DNA of 64,000 nucleotides from Planctomycetota bacterium (GTDB lineage: Bacteria > Planctomycetota > UBA1135 > GCA-002686595): contig JAEUHY010000015.1 of assembly GCA_016795325.1 (NCBI GenBank), positions 620,001 through 684,000 of the forward strand, written 5' to 3'. Positions 1-8,339 of this stretch are shown here, piece by piece. Positions within the stretch are counted from its first letter, which is position 1; each line of letters begins with the position of its first letter. Below the pieces are notes generated by a model. It made no database searches, was not told the DNA's origin, and saw nothing but the letters and a program-made list of their open reading frames with translations. A program made the position numbers and the translations under genes.

Positions 1-577
1 CGCGAAACAGCCGGTCGAACACGTTGCGAGGATCGGTCTCCTTGCCCAGCGGCGTGTGCGGCGAACTCCAGGAGATCGAGTTCGAGTACGCGCACGAGTA
101 GCCGCTGTCGCATTGACCGCCGAGCCGACCTGCTTCGTTGCCCAGCTCGAGCGAGCGCAGCCGCGTGAGGGCGCCGCGGGCGCGCGCCGCAATCTGGTCG
201 GCGGACACGCCGACGCGGATCGGGCCCTCGGACTTCAGCGCCTGCGCGCCCGTGAGAAAGGTCGCCGCGGCGCGCGCGTGATCGCCCGGCCCGTCGCCGT
301 TGGGGCGCGCCTTGTCGTGGACCAGGCCGCTGATCACGAGCAACTGCGCGCGCAGCGGCTCGAGCGCGGCGAGCGTCGGAGGCAGGGCCGCAAGTTCCCC
401 TTCGTTCGTCGGCGTCCACTCCGGCATGTGCACGCCGTTCGGCGCGTAGATCCACACCAGGCGCCGCGGCGCGGTCGGCGTGCTCGCGCGGGCGGGCGCC
501 ATCGCTTCGAGCAAAGGGATCGCGAGCGCGGCGCCTGCGCCGCGCAGAAGGGTGCGTCGATCGAGCGGTTGGAGCAT
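1..577 (-). CDS. DUF1552 domain-containing secreted protein (C-terminal part outside window)
   Basis: About 192 N-terminal codons are visible; the frame is open to the left edge, so the gene is truncated only by the window. The start ATG (575-577) lies 9 nt after the stop of the upstream DUF1592 gene and has a GAGG ribosome site just ahead of it. The protein begins with a twin-arginine-like signal (MLQPLDRRTLLRGAG then a hydrophobic stretch ending APARA), followed by the opening typical of planctomycete DUF1552 proteins (RRLVWIYAPNGVHMPEW, later a VISGLVHDKARPNGDGPGDH segment and FLTGAQ). DUF1552 genes are habitually paired with DUF1592-type genes and the two products are presumed to act together outside the cytoplasm. 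The biochemical function of the family is unknown to me. Confidence 0.85.
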   Translation of the reverse strand, partial: MLQPLDRRTLLRGAGAALAIPLLEAMAPARASTPTAPRRLVWIYAPNGVHMPEWTPTNEGELAALPPTLAALEPLRAQLLVISGLVHDKARPNGDGPGDHARAAATFLTGAQALKSEGPIRVGVSADQIAARARGALTRLRSLELGNEAGRLGGQCDSGYSCAYSNSISWSSPHTPLGKETDPRNVFDRLFR

Positions 578-586
578 GGCGTGGCC

Positions 587-2878
587 TCAGCGCGGCGGCG
601 CCGCACGGCGCCGGAAGGCGTCGAGCTCGACCACGGCGTGGATCAACTCGACCAGGGTGGGTTCGACGCTCAGTTCCTCGAGGGCCTGCTCGAGCGCAGG
701 TTCATCCGCGCCGCGCAGTCCGCGGCCGAGCGCGTAGATCGTCAGCTTCTCGAAGGCGCCGCGCACGAACGCGGGCGAGCGCGCGACGCGCGCCTCGAGC
801 GGCGCGGCGCCATCGAAGCGTTCACCGTCGTCGAACTCGCCGCTCGCGTCGATGGCGAACGCGCCGTCGTGCTCGCGCCAGCGTCCGACCGGGTCGTAGT
901 GCTCCAGCGCGAATCCCAGCGGATCCATGCGGTCGTGGCACACCGCGCAGGCCGCGTCTTCGCGGTGCCGCGCGAGACGTTCGCGCAGGCTCGCCGCGCC
1001 GCTCGCCTGCGGCGATTCGTCGAGCGTGTCGACGCCCGGCTGCGGCGCCAGCGGCGGCGCGCCGAGCAACACTTCGAGCACCCACTTGCCGCGCTTGACC
1101 GGCGAGGTGCGCGTCGGATTGCTCGTCACCGTGAGCACGCTCGCCTGCTGCAGGATCCCGCCGCGCACGGTGCGCTGCTCGTCGTCCAACCGCACGCGCT
1201 CGAGCTGCTCGCCGCGCACGCCCTCGATCCCATAGTGGCGCGCGAGTCGCGCGTTGAGGAACGTGAAGGACGGGTCGATCAACTCGCGCAGCGGCCGCTC
1301 CTCGCGCAGCACCGCTTCGAACAAGAGCTGCGTCTCCGCGAGCATCGCCGCGCGCAGCGCTGCGTCGAAGTCGGGGAAGCGCCCGGGGTCGGGTGTGAGC
1401 TGCTCGAGCTGTCCGAGCTGCAACCACTGCGTCGCAAAGCGCCGCGTGAGCTCGCTCGCGCGCGCGTCGCGCAGCATGCGGCGCACCTCGCGTGCGCGGC
1501 CTTCGGGACTGGCGAGTTCGCCGCGTTCCGCCGCGGCCAGCAACGCATCATCCGGCGTGCTGCTCCACAGGAAATACGCCAGGCGCGTCGCGAGTTCGAA
1601 ACCGTCGAGGTCGCGCACTTCGCCCGGCGCCGGATCGCGCTCGAAGCGAAACAGGAACTGCGGCGAACACAGCAGCGCTTCGAGCGCCGTGCGCACGCGC
1701 AGTTCGCGCGGCGCGTCATGCGGCGTGAGTTCGAGCAAACGCGCGACCTCCTCGTCGCCGACCGGTCGACGCCACGCGCGGCGCGCCAGCTCCGCCACGG
1801 CGCCGTGTGCGTCGACGCCTTCGCGCAGCGCGCGCCGTTGGAACTCGGTGGGCAGCACAGCCCCGATCGGCCCGGCGAGTTCGAACCACTGGACGTACAG
1901 GTTGCGGTCGCGTTGCGACTTGTCGGGGTGCTCGGGCTTGTAGTGGTCGTTCACGAACCACGTCTCGAGGCGCAGCGGACCGGGTTCGAGCGACAGTCGC
2001 GTCTGGTACTCCGCCGGCTCTTCGCGCACGGCGAGCACATCGTGGCGCGCGACTTCGCGCCCTCCGAGGCGGAACTCCAGCTTGGCGGGTTCGTCGCCGG
2101 CCTGCTGCGCATACGCGCGCGCGCGCAGCAAATATTCGCCCGCAACCGGAATCACGAAGTTCGAGCCGACGAAACCGACGGAGCTCAGCGCCCAGGCGTC
2201 GCCGCGGCGGTTCACGTTGGGCGAGTGCGTGATGGCCTCGGCGTCCGGGCGTTGGGTCGGCGGGCGCTGCGGATCGGCGACGAAGATCGCCCGCGCTGCG
2301 ATCTGCTCGGCCGCGTCGACGTAGCGCTCGAGCAGGATGTCCGGCATGGCGAGTACGTCGCCGAGCGTGTCGAAGCCTTGCCCGACTTCGTCGGGCGGCA
2401 GCGCGCTTTCGACATCGAACTCGACGCCGCACAGATCGCGCACGCTGTTGCGGTACTCGCTGCGGTTCAGGCGTCGCAAGGTGACCGCGCCGGGGTCGAT
2501 GGGGGTCGCGCGCGCGGCGAGGTGCGCACGGATCTGCTCGAGCAACGCTGCACGTTCCGTCGCGGACGGCTGCGGCGCCTTGCGCGGCGGCATGCGGCCG
2601 GTGGCGAGTTCGCGGCGGATGGCGCGCCAGGTTTCGAGCGCGTCGAGTGTCGCGCGTGCGAGTTCGAACTCGCCCTCGGCGTCGGGGCCGCTGTGGCACT
2701 CGGCGCAGTGCCGCGCGAGAAAGGCGGGGCCGCTGCGTTCGAGCGCTGCGGCGTCCGCGGCGGGCGCAGGGCTCGCAGCGTGCGCGTCGCGCGCGGTTTG
2801 CGAAGGCGCCGGCGTGCTCGCGAGCGCGCCGCCGAGCGCGGCCGCGAGCACGATCGAACTCTTCAGCAGCGCTCGCAT
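587..2878 (-). CDS. DUF1592/DUF1588/DUF1585 protein with two haem-binding CxxCH motifs (planctomycete cytochrome type)
   Basis: 763 aa with an N-terminal signal peptide (MRALLKSSIVLAAALGGALA). A CAECH motif at residues 58-62 starts a small cytochrome-c-like domain. DUF1587 follows (LRRLNRSEYRNSVRDL), then a carbohydrate-binding-like middle part, DUF1595 (ARRAWRRPVGDEEV), DUF1592 (LATRLAYFLWSSTPDD), DUF1588 (TRTSPVKRGKWVLEVLLG) with a second CxxCH (CAVCH, 644-648, followed by DRMDPLGFALE), and C-terminal DUF1585 (FEKLTIYALGRGLR). This is the standard order of the planctomycete family. I chose the ATG at 2878 over an ATG-like start ten codons upstream because it follows the previous stop and is preceded by GGAG. 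It forms a pair with the DUF1552 gene downstream. Substrate and partner are unknown; extracytoplasmic redox work is inferred from the haem motifs. Confidence 0.9.
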   Translation of the reverse strand: MRALLKSSIVLAAALGGALASTPAPSQTARDAHAASPAPAADAAALERSGPAFLARHCAECHSGPDAEGEFELARATLDALETWRAIRRELATGRMPPRKAPQPSATERAALLEQIRAHLAARATPIDPGAVTLRRLNRSEYRNSVRDLCGVEFDVESALPPDEVGQGFDTLGDVLAMPDILLERYVDAAEQIAARAIFVADPQRPPTQRPDAEAITHSPNVNRRGDAWALSSVGFVGSNFVIPVAGEYLLRARAYAQQAGDEPAKLEFRLGGREVARHDVLAVREEPAEYQTRLSLEPGPLRLETWFVNDHYKPEHPDKSQRDRNLYVQWFELAGPIGAVLPTEFQRRALREGVDAHGAVAELARRAWRRPVGDEEVARLLELTPHDAPRELRVRTALEALLCSPQFLFRFERDPAPGEVRDLDGFELATRLAYFLWSSTPDDALLAAAERGELASPEGRAREVRRMLRDARASELTRRFATQWLQLGQLEQLTPDPGRFPDFDAALRAAMLAETQLLFEAVLREERPLRELIDPSFTFLNARLARHYGIEGVRGEQLERVRLDDEQRTVRGGILQQASVLTVTSNPTRTSPVKRGKWVLEVLLGAPPLAPQPGVDTLDESPQASGAASLRERLARHREDAACAVCHDRMDPLGFALEHYDPVGRWREHDGAFAIDASGEFDDGERFDGAAPLEARVARSPAFVRGAFEKLTIYALGRGLRGADEPALEQALEELSVEPTLVELIHAVVELDAFRRRAAPPR

Positions 2879-2894
2879 GTCGGTGGTCTCCGCC

Positions 2895-3614
2895 TCAGCC
2901 CTGCGCACTCGCGGCGCGCGCGCGCCAGGCGATCACGACCACGACCAGGCCCAGCAGCGAGGCTTCGAGCCAGGGATGGACGCTGACGCGCTCGAAGGCG
3001 CCGCGGCGGGTGATCACCGCTTGGTACAGGTAGGGCAGCCAGGCGCCGATCGCGAGCGTGATTCCGTTGCGCAAGGAGATCAGCGGCGTCGGCTCGCTCT
3101 CGGGCAGCGCTTCACCACGCTCCAACGTGGCGCGGTCGAGTGCGTCGAGCGCGTCGGCGGCGCGGTCGACCAGACGCTGGTTCTCGCGCAGCGCGCGGTA
3201 CTCCTCCTGCAGGGCCCACAGGTTGAAAACCACGGCCATAACGCCGAACAGGAAGTGCCACGCGGGCGAGATACCGAACCCCCGCGCGCTGTAGCCGAGC
3301 ACTCCGGTGGCGACCAGCAGCGTCGCGCCCAGTCCGGCCAGCGGGTACGCGCGCTTGCGGGCGAAGAAGCGGTTCAATTCGTCGAGCAAGTCGGGCGCGA
3401 GCCGCCGCGAGCGGATGGCTTCGCGCAGCACGCGTCCCGTGACGAGCATGAACAGGATCACCAGTGTGTGCACGCCGACGCCGACGCAGGCGGTGAACAG
3501 GCCGGCCCACAGATGCTTGGGCGTGCCGTCGAAGAACACGCCGAGGAGCAGCGTCGCGAGCAGCGCGGGCGCGAGCAGCAGCGCGCCGACGAGGAAGTAG
3601 TGCCACATCCGCAT
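2895..3614 (-). CDS. Polytopic membrane protein of unknown function
   Basis: 239 aa with about five to six hydrophobic spans (residues ~5-27, 38-60, 90-108, 117-135, 183-200, 215-232) and a charged cytoplasmic-looking segment (EEYRALRENQRLVDRAADALDALDRATLERGEALPES region, ~136-175). I recognise no family. The stop lies 16 nt before the DUF1592 start, so the three genes from here to the left edge may be one operon. Start could be the first Met or the Met two codons later (MWHYFLVG). Confidence 0.7.
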   Translation of the reverse strand: MRMWHYFLVGALLLAPALLATLLLGVFFDGTPKHLWAGLFTACVGVGVHTLVILFMLVTGRVLREAIRSRRLAPDLLDELNRFFARKRAYPLAGLGATLLVATGVLGYSARGFGISPAWHFLFGVMAVVFNLWALQEEYRALRENQRLVDRAADALDALDRATLERGEALPESEPTPLISLRNGITLAIGAWLPYLYQAVITRRGAFERVSVHPWLEASLLGLVVVVIAWRARAASAQG

Positions 3615-3686
3615 GGTGAGCGGCCGAGTATCGCCGTTCGGCCCTCCGTGCGGAAGGCGCGGGACGCGCTCGGAGTGCGTAGTCGG

Positions 3687-4754
3687 TCAGCTCCGCGCGA
3701 GCGCTTCGAGCACCTGCGCCGCGTCGATCGAGGCCATGCACACGGGGCCCTCGGCGCGCCGACAGCGCCGCGCGAAGCACGGTGCGCAGTCGAGGTCGCG
3801 CCGGCTGCGCACCGCGCGGTGCGGACTCGCGCCGCGCGGGGAAGGTTCGGCCACGGGCCACGGGCCGGTGCGCTCGTGCGACTGCGGCCCGGCGATCAGC
3901 GTGACGCGCAGGCCGCAGGCTGCCGCGAGGTGGGTGGGCCCGGTGTCGGGTCCGACGAAGTCGCCCGCGCGTTCGGCGGCGGCGTGGAACAGGGCCGCGG
4001 CGCCGCGGATGCCGCGCTGTCCAACCCAGTGCGCGATACGTGCTTCGCCCGCCAGTTCGCGCGCCGCCTGCTCGCCCGCCGCGGCTTCGGAAGGACCGCT
4101 GAGCACGAGCACGTGGCGGCCGGAGCGCGCGGCGAGGCGCGCGAACTCGAGGCTGCGTTCGAGCGGCCAGGCGCGCACGTCGCCCGGTTGCGACAGTTGC
4201 AGGACGAGCGGCGCCGCCGCGCGACCCAGGCGCGCATCGAGTTCCGCGCGGCCGGCGCGCAATTCCGCTTCGCTCAGCGCCGGGTCGCGGCGCAGTTCGA
4301 CCTCGCCGCACAGTTCGCGCACGAGCGCACGCGTCAGGTCCGAGGCGTGCAACGCGCCAGGGTCGAGCGCTGCGCAGCGTTCGTTCCACGCGAGCCAGGC
4401 CCCGCGTTCCCGAGCGTCGCGTGCTGCGGGACCGACACGCCGTGGCGCACCGCTCGCGAGGCACGCCATGGCGCTCTTCCAATTGCCCTGAGCATCGACC
4501 GCGAGGTCCGGGGCGAAACGCGCCAAGTCGCGCTGCAGCGCCAACCACGCCCGCGCCCCGCCGCGGCGCTGGAACAGCACGACCCGCTCGAGGCCCTCGA
4601 GTCCCTCGACGAGTCCGGCGAATTCCGGTTGGATCACCCAGGCGAGCTTCGCCCGCGGAAAGCGCGCTCGCAGCGCGTGGAACAGCGGCAGCGCGAGCAC
4701 GACGTCGCCCAGGTGCGAGAGGCGGATCAGTGCGATGCGTTGCGGGTCGGGCAC
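3687..4754 (-). CDS. Glycosyltransferase family 9 (heptosyltransferase-like)
   Basis: 355 aa from a GTG start. The N-terminus IALIRLSHLGDVVLALPLFHAL is the classic GT9 opening, and the C-terminal half has the nucleotide-sugar site signature (FVGPDTGPTHLAAACG, then VTLIAGPQSHERTGPW). Family members transfer heptose or related sugars from an ADP- or UDP-donor to lipopolysaccharide core; the acceptor here cannot be told from sequence. The C-terminus is Cys-rich (RRDLDCAPCFARRCRRAEGPVCM), a feature common in this family and compatible with metal binding. A longer frame begins with TTG at 4826, but the extra 24 residues are a basic low-complexity tail, so the GTG is preferred. It is divergent from the histidine kinase at 4868. 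Confidence 0.88.
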   Translation of the reverse strand: MPDPQRIALIRLSHLGDVVLALPLFHALRARFPRAKLAWVIQPEFAGLVEGLEGLERVVLFQRRGGARAWLALQRDLARFAPDLAVDAQGNWKSAMACLASGAPRRVGPAARDARERGAWLAWNERCAALDPGALHASDLTRALVRELCGEVELRRDPALSEAELRAGRAELDARLGRAAAPLVLQLSQPGDVRAWPLERSLEFARLAARSGRHVLVLSGPSEAAAGEQAARELAGEARIAHWVGQRGIRGAAALFHAAAERAGDFVGPDTGPTHLAAACGLRVTLIAGPQSHERTGPWPVAEPSPRGASPHRAVRSRRDLDCAPCFARRCRRAEGPVCMASIDAAQVLEALARS

Positions 4755-4867
4755 GGTGGTGCGGTGCGAGAGGCTTGCGGTGCGCCGCGCAGCGCGCTTC
4801 GATGCGCGGGCATGGCGCGCGCCCAATCTATCCGGCTGCGGTCCGACGCGCGGTCGCGGAGGCGCCG

Positions 4868-6841
4868 TTGATCCGCCGCATCTCGACCAAGTTGCTGCTC
4901 GCCGTGCTCGCCGCGGTCGTGCTGCCGTTCCTCGGTTTCGCGCTGTTCGTCGAGAACCAGATGGCCGGCCGGTTGTCGAAGGACGTCGTGCTGTACTCGC
5001 TCAAGGGCATCGCCGCGGACCTCGCCCTGCGCGTGGAGCGCGACGTCGAGGAGTGGAACGCGAGCATCGCGCTGCTCGCCGCCGACCCGGGTTGTTACCT
5101 GGCCGTCGACGAGGCGTGGCGCGAAGAATCCGGCGAACTCGAACGCGAGGCGCCGGCCGAACGGCGCCTGATGCGCCGCACGCAGATCGAGCAGTTCAAC
5201 CACTGGATTTCCGCGCGGCGCGGCTACGACCTGTTCTTGCTCGTCGACGCGCAGGGACGTCTGGTCGCCTCGTCGACGGTCGGGAGCTCGGGGCTCGGGC
5301 TCGCTCCCGAAGTGAGCGCGGAGCTCCAGGCGCGGACCTACGAGCGCGAAGTGTGGTTCGAGGCCGCGAAGGCCGGCCGCGCGCACCGCGTCGACCAGCA
5401 CACGAGCCCGCTCTTGCCGCCGCGCAACGCCGCGGCGCCGCGCAGCCCCGAGAACTTCCACATCGGATTCTCTGCGCCTGTCGTGTGGCCCGAGGACGAA
5501 CTGCAGCCGGAGCTGTCCGGCGTATTCGTGGGCGCCGTGTTCGCGCTTGTGAACTGGAGCCGGGTGCAGGACGAACTCAACAGTCCGTTGCTCAAGGAGT
5601 ACTTCCAAGGCCTCGTTGGGCCCGACGAGTTTCCCTCGGCCTACGGCTGGGTGTGGAAGAGCGACGCCGACACGATCCTCGCGCACGCGCGCACGGAGCT
5701 GTACGGCGAGCGCGTTTCGCAGCCTCCGATTTCGTTGCCGCAGATGACCCAGGCGGCGCTCGCCAGCGACTGGGGGCTCTACCCCGAGTACAGCTTCGAC
5801 GGCGAACGCAAGAACGCGGCCTTCAAACACACGCGCAGTTTCGACGACGGCGGTTTCGGCTGGATCGTCGGCGTGGGCATCGACAACGACGACATCTTCC
5901 GCTCGGTGGGCGAGCTGCGCGCGCTGCTGTTCAAGGCGACGCTCGCGGTGCTGCTGGTGGCGGTGCTGTGGACCATGGTCATCGCGCGGCGCACGACGCA
6001 GCCGATCCTCGCCCTGCGCGAACACGTGCAGCGTGTCGCCGGCGGCGATCTCCAGGCGCGCGTCAGCGTTTCGAGCGGCGACGAGGTCGGCGAGCTCGCG
6101 CAGGCGCTCAACCGCATGACCGAGGAACTCGAGCACGGCCGCGAGGGCTTGATCCGCGCGCAGAAGGAGCTCGCCTGGCGCGAAATGGCGCGCCAGGTGG
6201 CCCACGACATCAAGAACCCGCTCACGCCGATCCAGCTCTCGATCGACCTGTGCAAGCGCGCCAAGGCCGAGCGCAATCCGCAGTTCGAGTCGATCCTCGA
6301 CCAGACGCTGCAGATCGTCGGCCGGCAGGTGAGCCATCTGCGCGAGATCAGTTCCGACTTCAGCGCGCTGACCGGCGCTCGCAAGGAGAACTTCGAGGTG
6401 CTCGACCTCGCGCCGCTGATCGGCGAAGTGCTCGACCTCGACGCCGCGTGGGCGCAGTCGTTGGGCGTCGATCTGAGGCGCTCGCTCGAGCCCGCGAACG
6501 TGCGCGGAGACCGGCTGCTGCTGCGCCGCGTCCTGCTCAACCTCGTGTCCAACGCGCTCGAAGCGATGCCCAAGGGCGGCGTGCTCGAGGCGCGGCTGCG
6601 CGTCGACGGCGCGCGCGTCGTGCTCGATCTCACCGACAGCGGCGTGGGAGTTCCGGCCGAAGTGCGCGCGCACTTGTTCGAGCCGTACTTCACCACGCGC
6701 TCGACCGGCACCGGCCTGGGGCTGGCGATCGCCAAGCGTGTGGTCGAGGACCACGGCGGGACGATCGAGCTGGCGGCGGGCGAGAACGGCGTGGGGACGC
6801 GTGTGCGCGTGAGTTTGCCGGCCGCGGGCGGTGCGGCGTGA
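4868..6841 (+). CDS. NtrY-like membrane sensor histidine kinase
   Basis: 657 aa from a TTG start with GGAGG (4858-4862) five bases upstream; no ATG lies near the true N-terminus. Layout: membrane span (~8-28), periplasmic Cache-like sensor of about 320 residues, second span (~360-380, FKATLAVLLVAVLWTMVIA), HAMP (TTQPILALREHVQRVAGGD), a short coiled linker, HisKA box with the phosphoacceptor H446 (RQVAHDIKNPLTPIQL), and an HATPase domain with N box (NLVSNALEAMPKGG), G1 (DSGVGVP), F (FEPYFTT) and G2 (GTGLGLAI). The H box with NPLTPIQL is typical of NtrY-type kinases. No response regulator is adjacent. Its stop overlaps the start of the SDR gene as GTGA, so the two are co-translated. Confidence 0.92.
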   Translation: MIRRISTKLLLAVLAAVVLPFLGFALFVENQMAGRLSKDVVLYSLKGIAADLALRVERDVEEWNASIALLAADPGCYLAVDEAWREESGELEREAPAERRLMRRTQIEQFNHWISARRGYDLFLLVDAQGRLVASSTVGSSGLGLAPEVSAELQARTYEREVWFEAAKAGRAHRVDQHTSPLLPPRNAAAPRSPENFHIGFSAPVVWPEDELQPELSGVFVGAVFALVNWSRVQDELNSPLLKEYFQGLVGPDEFPSAYGWVWKSDADTILAHARTELYGERVSQPPISLPQMTQAALASDWGLYPEYSFDGERKNAAFKHTRSFDDGGFGWIVGVGIDNDDIFRSVGELRALLFKATLAVLLVAVLWTMVIARRTTQPILALREHVQRVAGGDLQARVSVSSGDEVGELAQALNRMTEELEHGREGLIRAQKELAWREMARQVAHDIKNPLTPIQLSIDLCKRAKAERNPQFESILDQTLQIVGRQVSHLREISSDFSALTGARKENFEVLDLAPLIGEVLDLDAAWAQSLGVDLRRSLEPANVRGDRLLLRRVLLNLVSNALEAMPKGGVLEARLRVDGARVVLDLTDSGVGVPAEVRAHLFEPYFTTRSTGTGLGLAIAKRVVEDHGGTIELAAGENGVGTRVRVSLPAAGGAA

Positions 6842-7848
6842 GCGCAGCGCGGCGGGCGGTGTTCTTGACCGGGGCGACGGGGTTCGTCGGCGTCGAGCTC
6901 GCGCGCGAGCTGCACGCGCGCGGACACGAGCTCTACGTGTTCGCGAGGCGCAGCGCCGACCGCGCGCAGCTGGCCGGGATCCCCGTGCGCTGGCGCGACG
7001 GAGATCTGCGCGATGGCGCGGCGCTCGAGGCCGCGCTCGCCGACGTTTGCGCGCGCCGCCGCGAGCCGTGGGTCGTGCACAACGCCGCGGTGATCAGCTA
7101 CCGCACGCGTGACCGTGAGCTGCAGCGGGCTGCGAACGTGGAAGGCACGCGCAACGTCGTCGAGGCCTGCCGACGGCAACGAGTCGGCCGCCTGCTGCAC
7201 GTCAGTTCCGTCGTGGCGGTCGGCCAGGCGCCGGCCGGCGGGCTGATCGACGAGCGGGCGGAGTACAACCTCGCTCCGGTGCGTTGCGACTACGCGGACA
7301 CCAAGCGCGCGGCCGAGGAACTCGCGCTCGGCGCGGCGGCCGACGTGGACGTCGTCGCCGTGAATCCCGGCGCGATCTTCGGCGTCGGCGCGCGTGTGCC
7401 CAACACGCTGAAGTTCCTTCAGCAACTCGCGCATGGACCGCGCCTGGTGTTCACGCCGCCCGGTTCGCTCTCGGTGGTGGGCGTGCGCGACGTCGTGCTC
7501 GGCTGCCTCGCAGCGCTCGAGCGCGGCCGGCGCGGCGAGCGTTACCTGCTCGTCGAATCGGCCTGGACCGCGTTCGACGCCTTCAGCTTGGCCGCCCGCT
7601 TGTTGGGCGCGCCGCGTCCGCTCGCGGCGGCTCCGCGCCCGCTGTGGAGCGCCCTCGAACTGGGCCTGCGCGGCGTGGATCTGCTCGCGCCGCTCGAGCT
7701 GCTGACTCCGCAGTCGGCGCGCATGCTCGGCGTTCACTTCCGCTGCGACTCGGGCAAGGCGCGTTCCGAGTTGGGCTGGAGCGCCGAGCCTTTCGAGTCC
7801 GTGCTCGCGGACGTCATCGCCCGCTTGCGATCCCGCCGCGCCCTGTAG
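6838..7848 (+). CDS. NAD(P)-dependent epimerase/dehydratase (extended SDR)
   Basis: 336 aa. The Rossmann motif GATGFVG is close to the N-terminus, followed by DGDLRD, VHNAAV, the serine of LLHVSSVVAVG and the catalytic YADTK (YxxxK), then NPGAIFG. This is an extended short-chain dehydrogenase of the dihydroflavonol-reductase/HpnA-like group, acting on a nucleotide-sugar, sterol-like or aldehyde substrate that sequence does not settle. The GTG start overlaps the kinase stop by four bases (GTGA), implying translational coupling. Its last 115 nt overlap antisense with the convergent small membrane protein gene. Confidence 0.88.
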   Translation: MSAARRAVFLTGATGFVGVELARELHARGHELYVFARRSADRAQLAGIPVRWRDGDLRDGAALEAALADVCARRREPWVVHNAAVISYRTRDRELQRAANVEGTRNVVEACRRQRVGRLLHVSSVVAVGQAPAGGLIDERAEYNLAPVRCDYADTKRAAEELALGAAADVDVVAVNPGAIFGVGARVPNTLKFLQQLAHGPRLVFTPPGSLSVVGVRDVVLGCLAALERGRRGERYLLVESAWTAFDAFSLAARLLGAPRPLAAAPRPLWSALELGLRGVDLLAPLELLTPQSARMLGVHFRCDSGKARSELGWSAEPFESVLADVIARLRSRRAL

Positions 7849-8135
7849 GCGGCGAGCAACTTGGCGCTCGTCACGCGAAGCGCGACGCGCCAGCGCTGCG
7901 GCAAACGCGCCTCGAGGCGGTTGAGCGCATGGATCGTGCGCGGACTGGCCGCGCCCAGGAGCGCGAAGCCCACGACGTAGAAGGGGATGCCGGTCACGAC
8001 CGGCACCAGCCAGCCGATCACGCCGAGGACCATGAACAGCGCCGCGCCGCCGAGCAGCAACGCGCGCTTCCACAGCGGACGCGGCGCCTCGTCGGCTTCG
8101 AACAGGGGCGTCAGCGGCGGATCGAACGGGTTCAT
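7734..8135 (-). CDS. Small two-span membrane protein (PGPGW/DUF454-like)
   Basis: 133 aa starting at MNPFDPPLTP. One hydrophobic block of about 45 residues (ALLLGGAALFMVLGVIGWL, then VPVVTGIPFYVVGFALLGA) forms a helical hairpin, followed by a basic amphipathic part (LNRLEARLPQRWRVALR) and a polar tail. The GWLVPVVTGIPFYVVG segment resembles small inner-membrane proteins annotated PGPGW or DUF454; I hold that lightly. The 3' end runs 115 nt into the SDR gene on the other strand, and the tail encoded there is low in hydrophobicity and probably unconserved. Confidence 0.6.
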   Translation of the reverse strand: MNPFDPPLTPLFEADEAPRPLWKRALLLGGAALFMVLGVIGWLVPVVTGIPFYVVGFALLGAASPRTIHALNRLEARLPQRWRVALRVTSAKLLAAYRARRDRKRAMTSASTDSKGSALQPNSERALPESQRK

Positions 8136-8269
8136 GGCTCGAGCGCTAACTTGGGACCGCCGAGGGCGCCTCGCCAGTCGCGCTCCGCCCAAGACGTGCG
8201 GAATCCGCCCGCGGAGACGTTGCGAAGATCGTTGCGAGGCTTCGTGCTGGCCGCAGTGCTCCCCCGGCA

Positions 8270-8281
8270 CGACAATTGTCG
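8270..8281. promoter_or_regulatory. Perfect 12-bp palindrome in a divergent intergenic region
   Basis: CGACAATTGTCG is an exact inverted repeat, unusually AT-rich in its centre for this region. It lies 58 nt upstream of the large repeat-protein start and 134 nt upstream of the divergent small membrane protein. It has the form of an operator, but no regulator gene is nearby. Confidence 0.25.
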
Positions 8282-8339
8282 GCGCGGCCCGCGCAGCGCC
8301 CCTCGTCCCCTCCGCGTTTTTCGGTTCCCCACGTCCTTC

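Noticed and set aside
56-2986. A 976-codon plus-strand open frame opposite the DUF1592 gene, and similar giants such as 8412-12236 minus, 12808-15651 minus and 47724-51686 plus
   Set aside because: They are antisense to genes with clear motifs. Their products are Arg/Ala/His-rich without signals or domains, which is what antisense frames of GC-rich genes look like.
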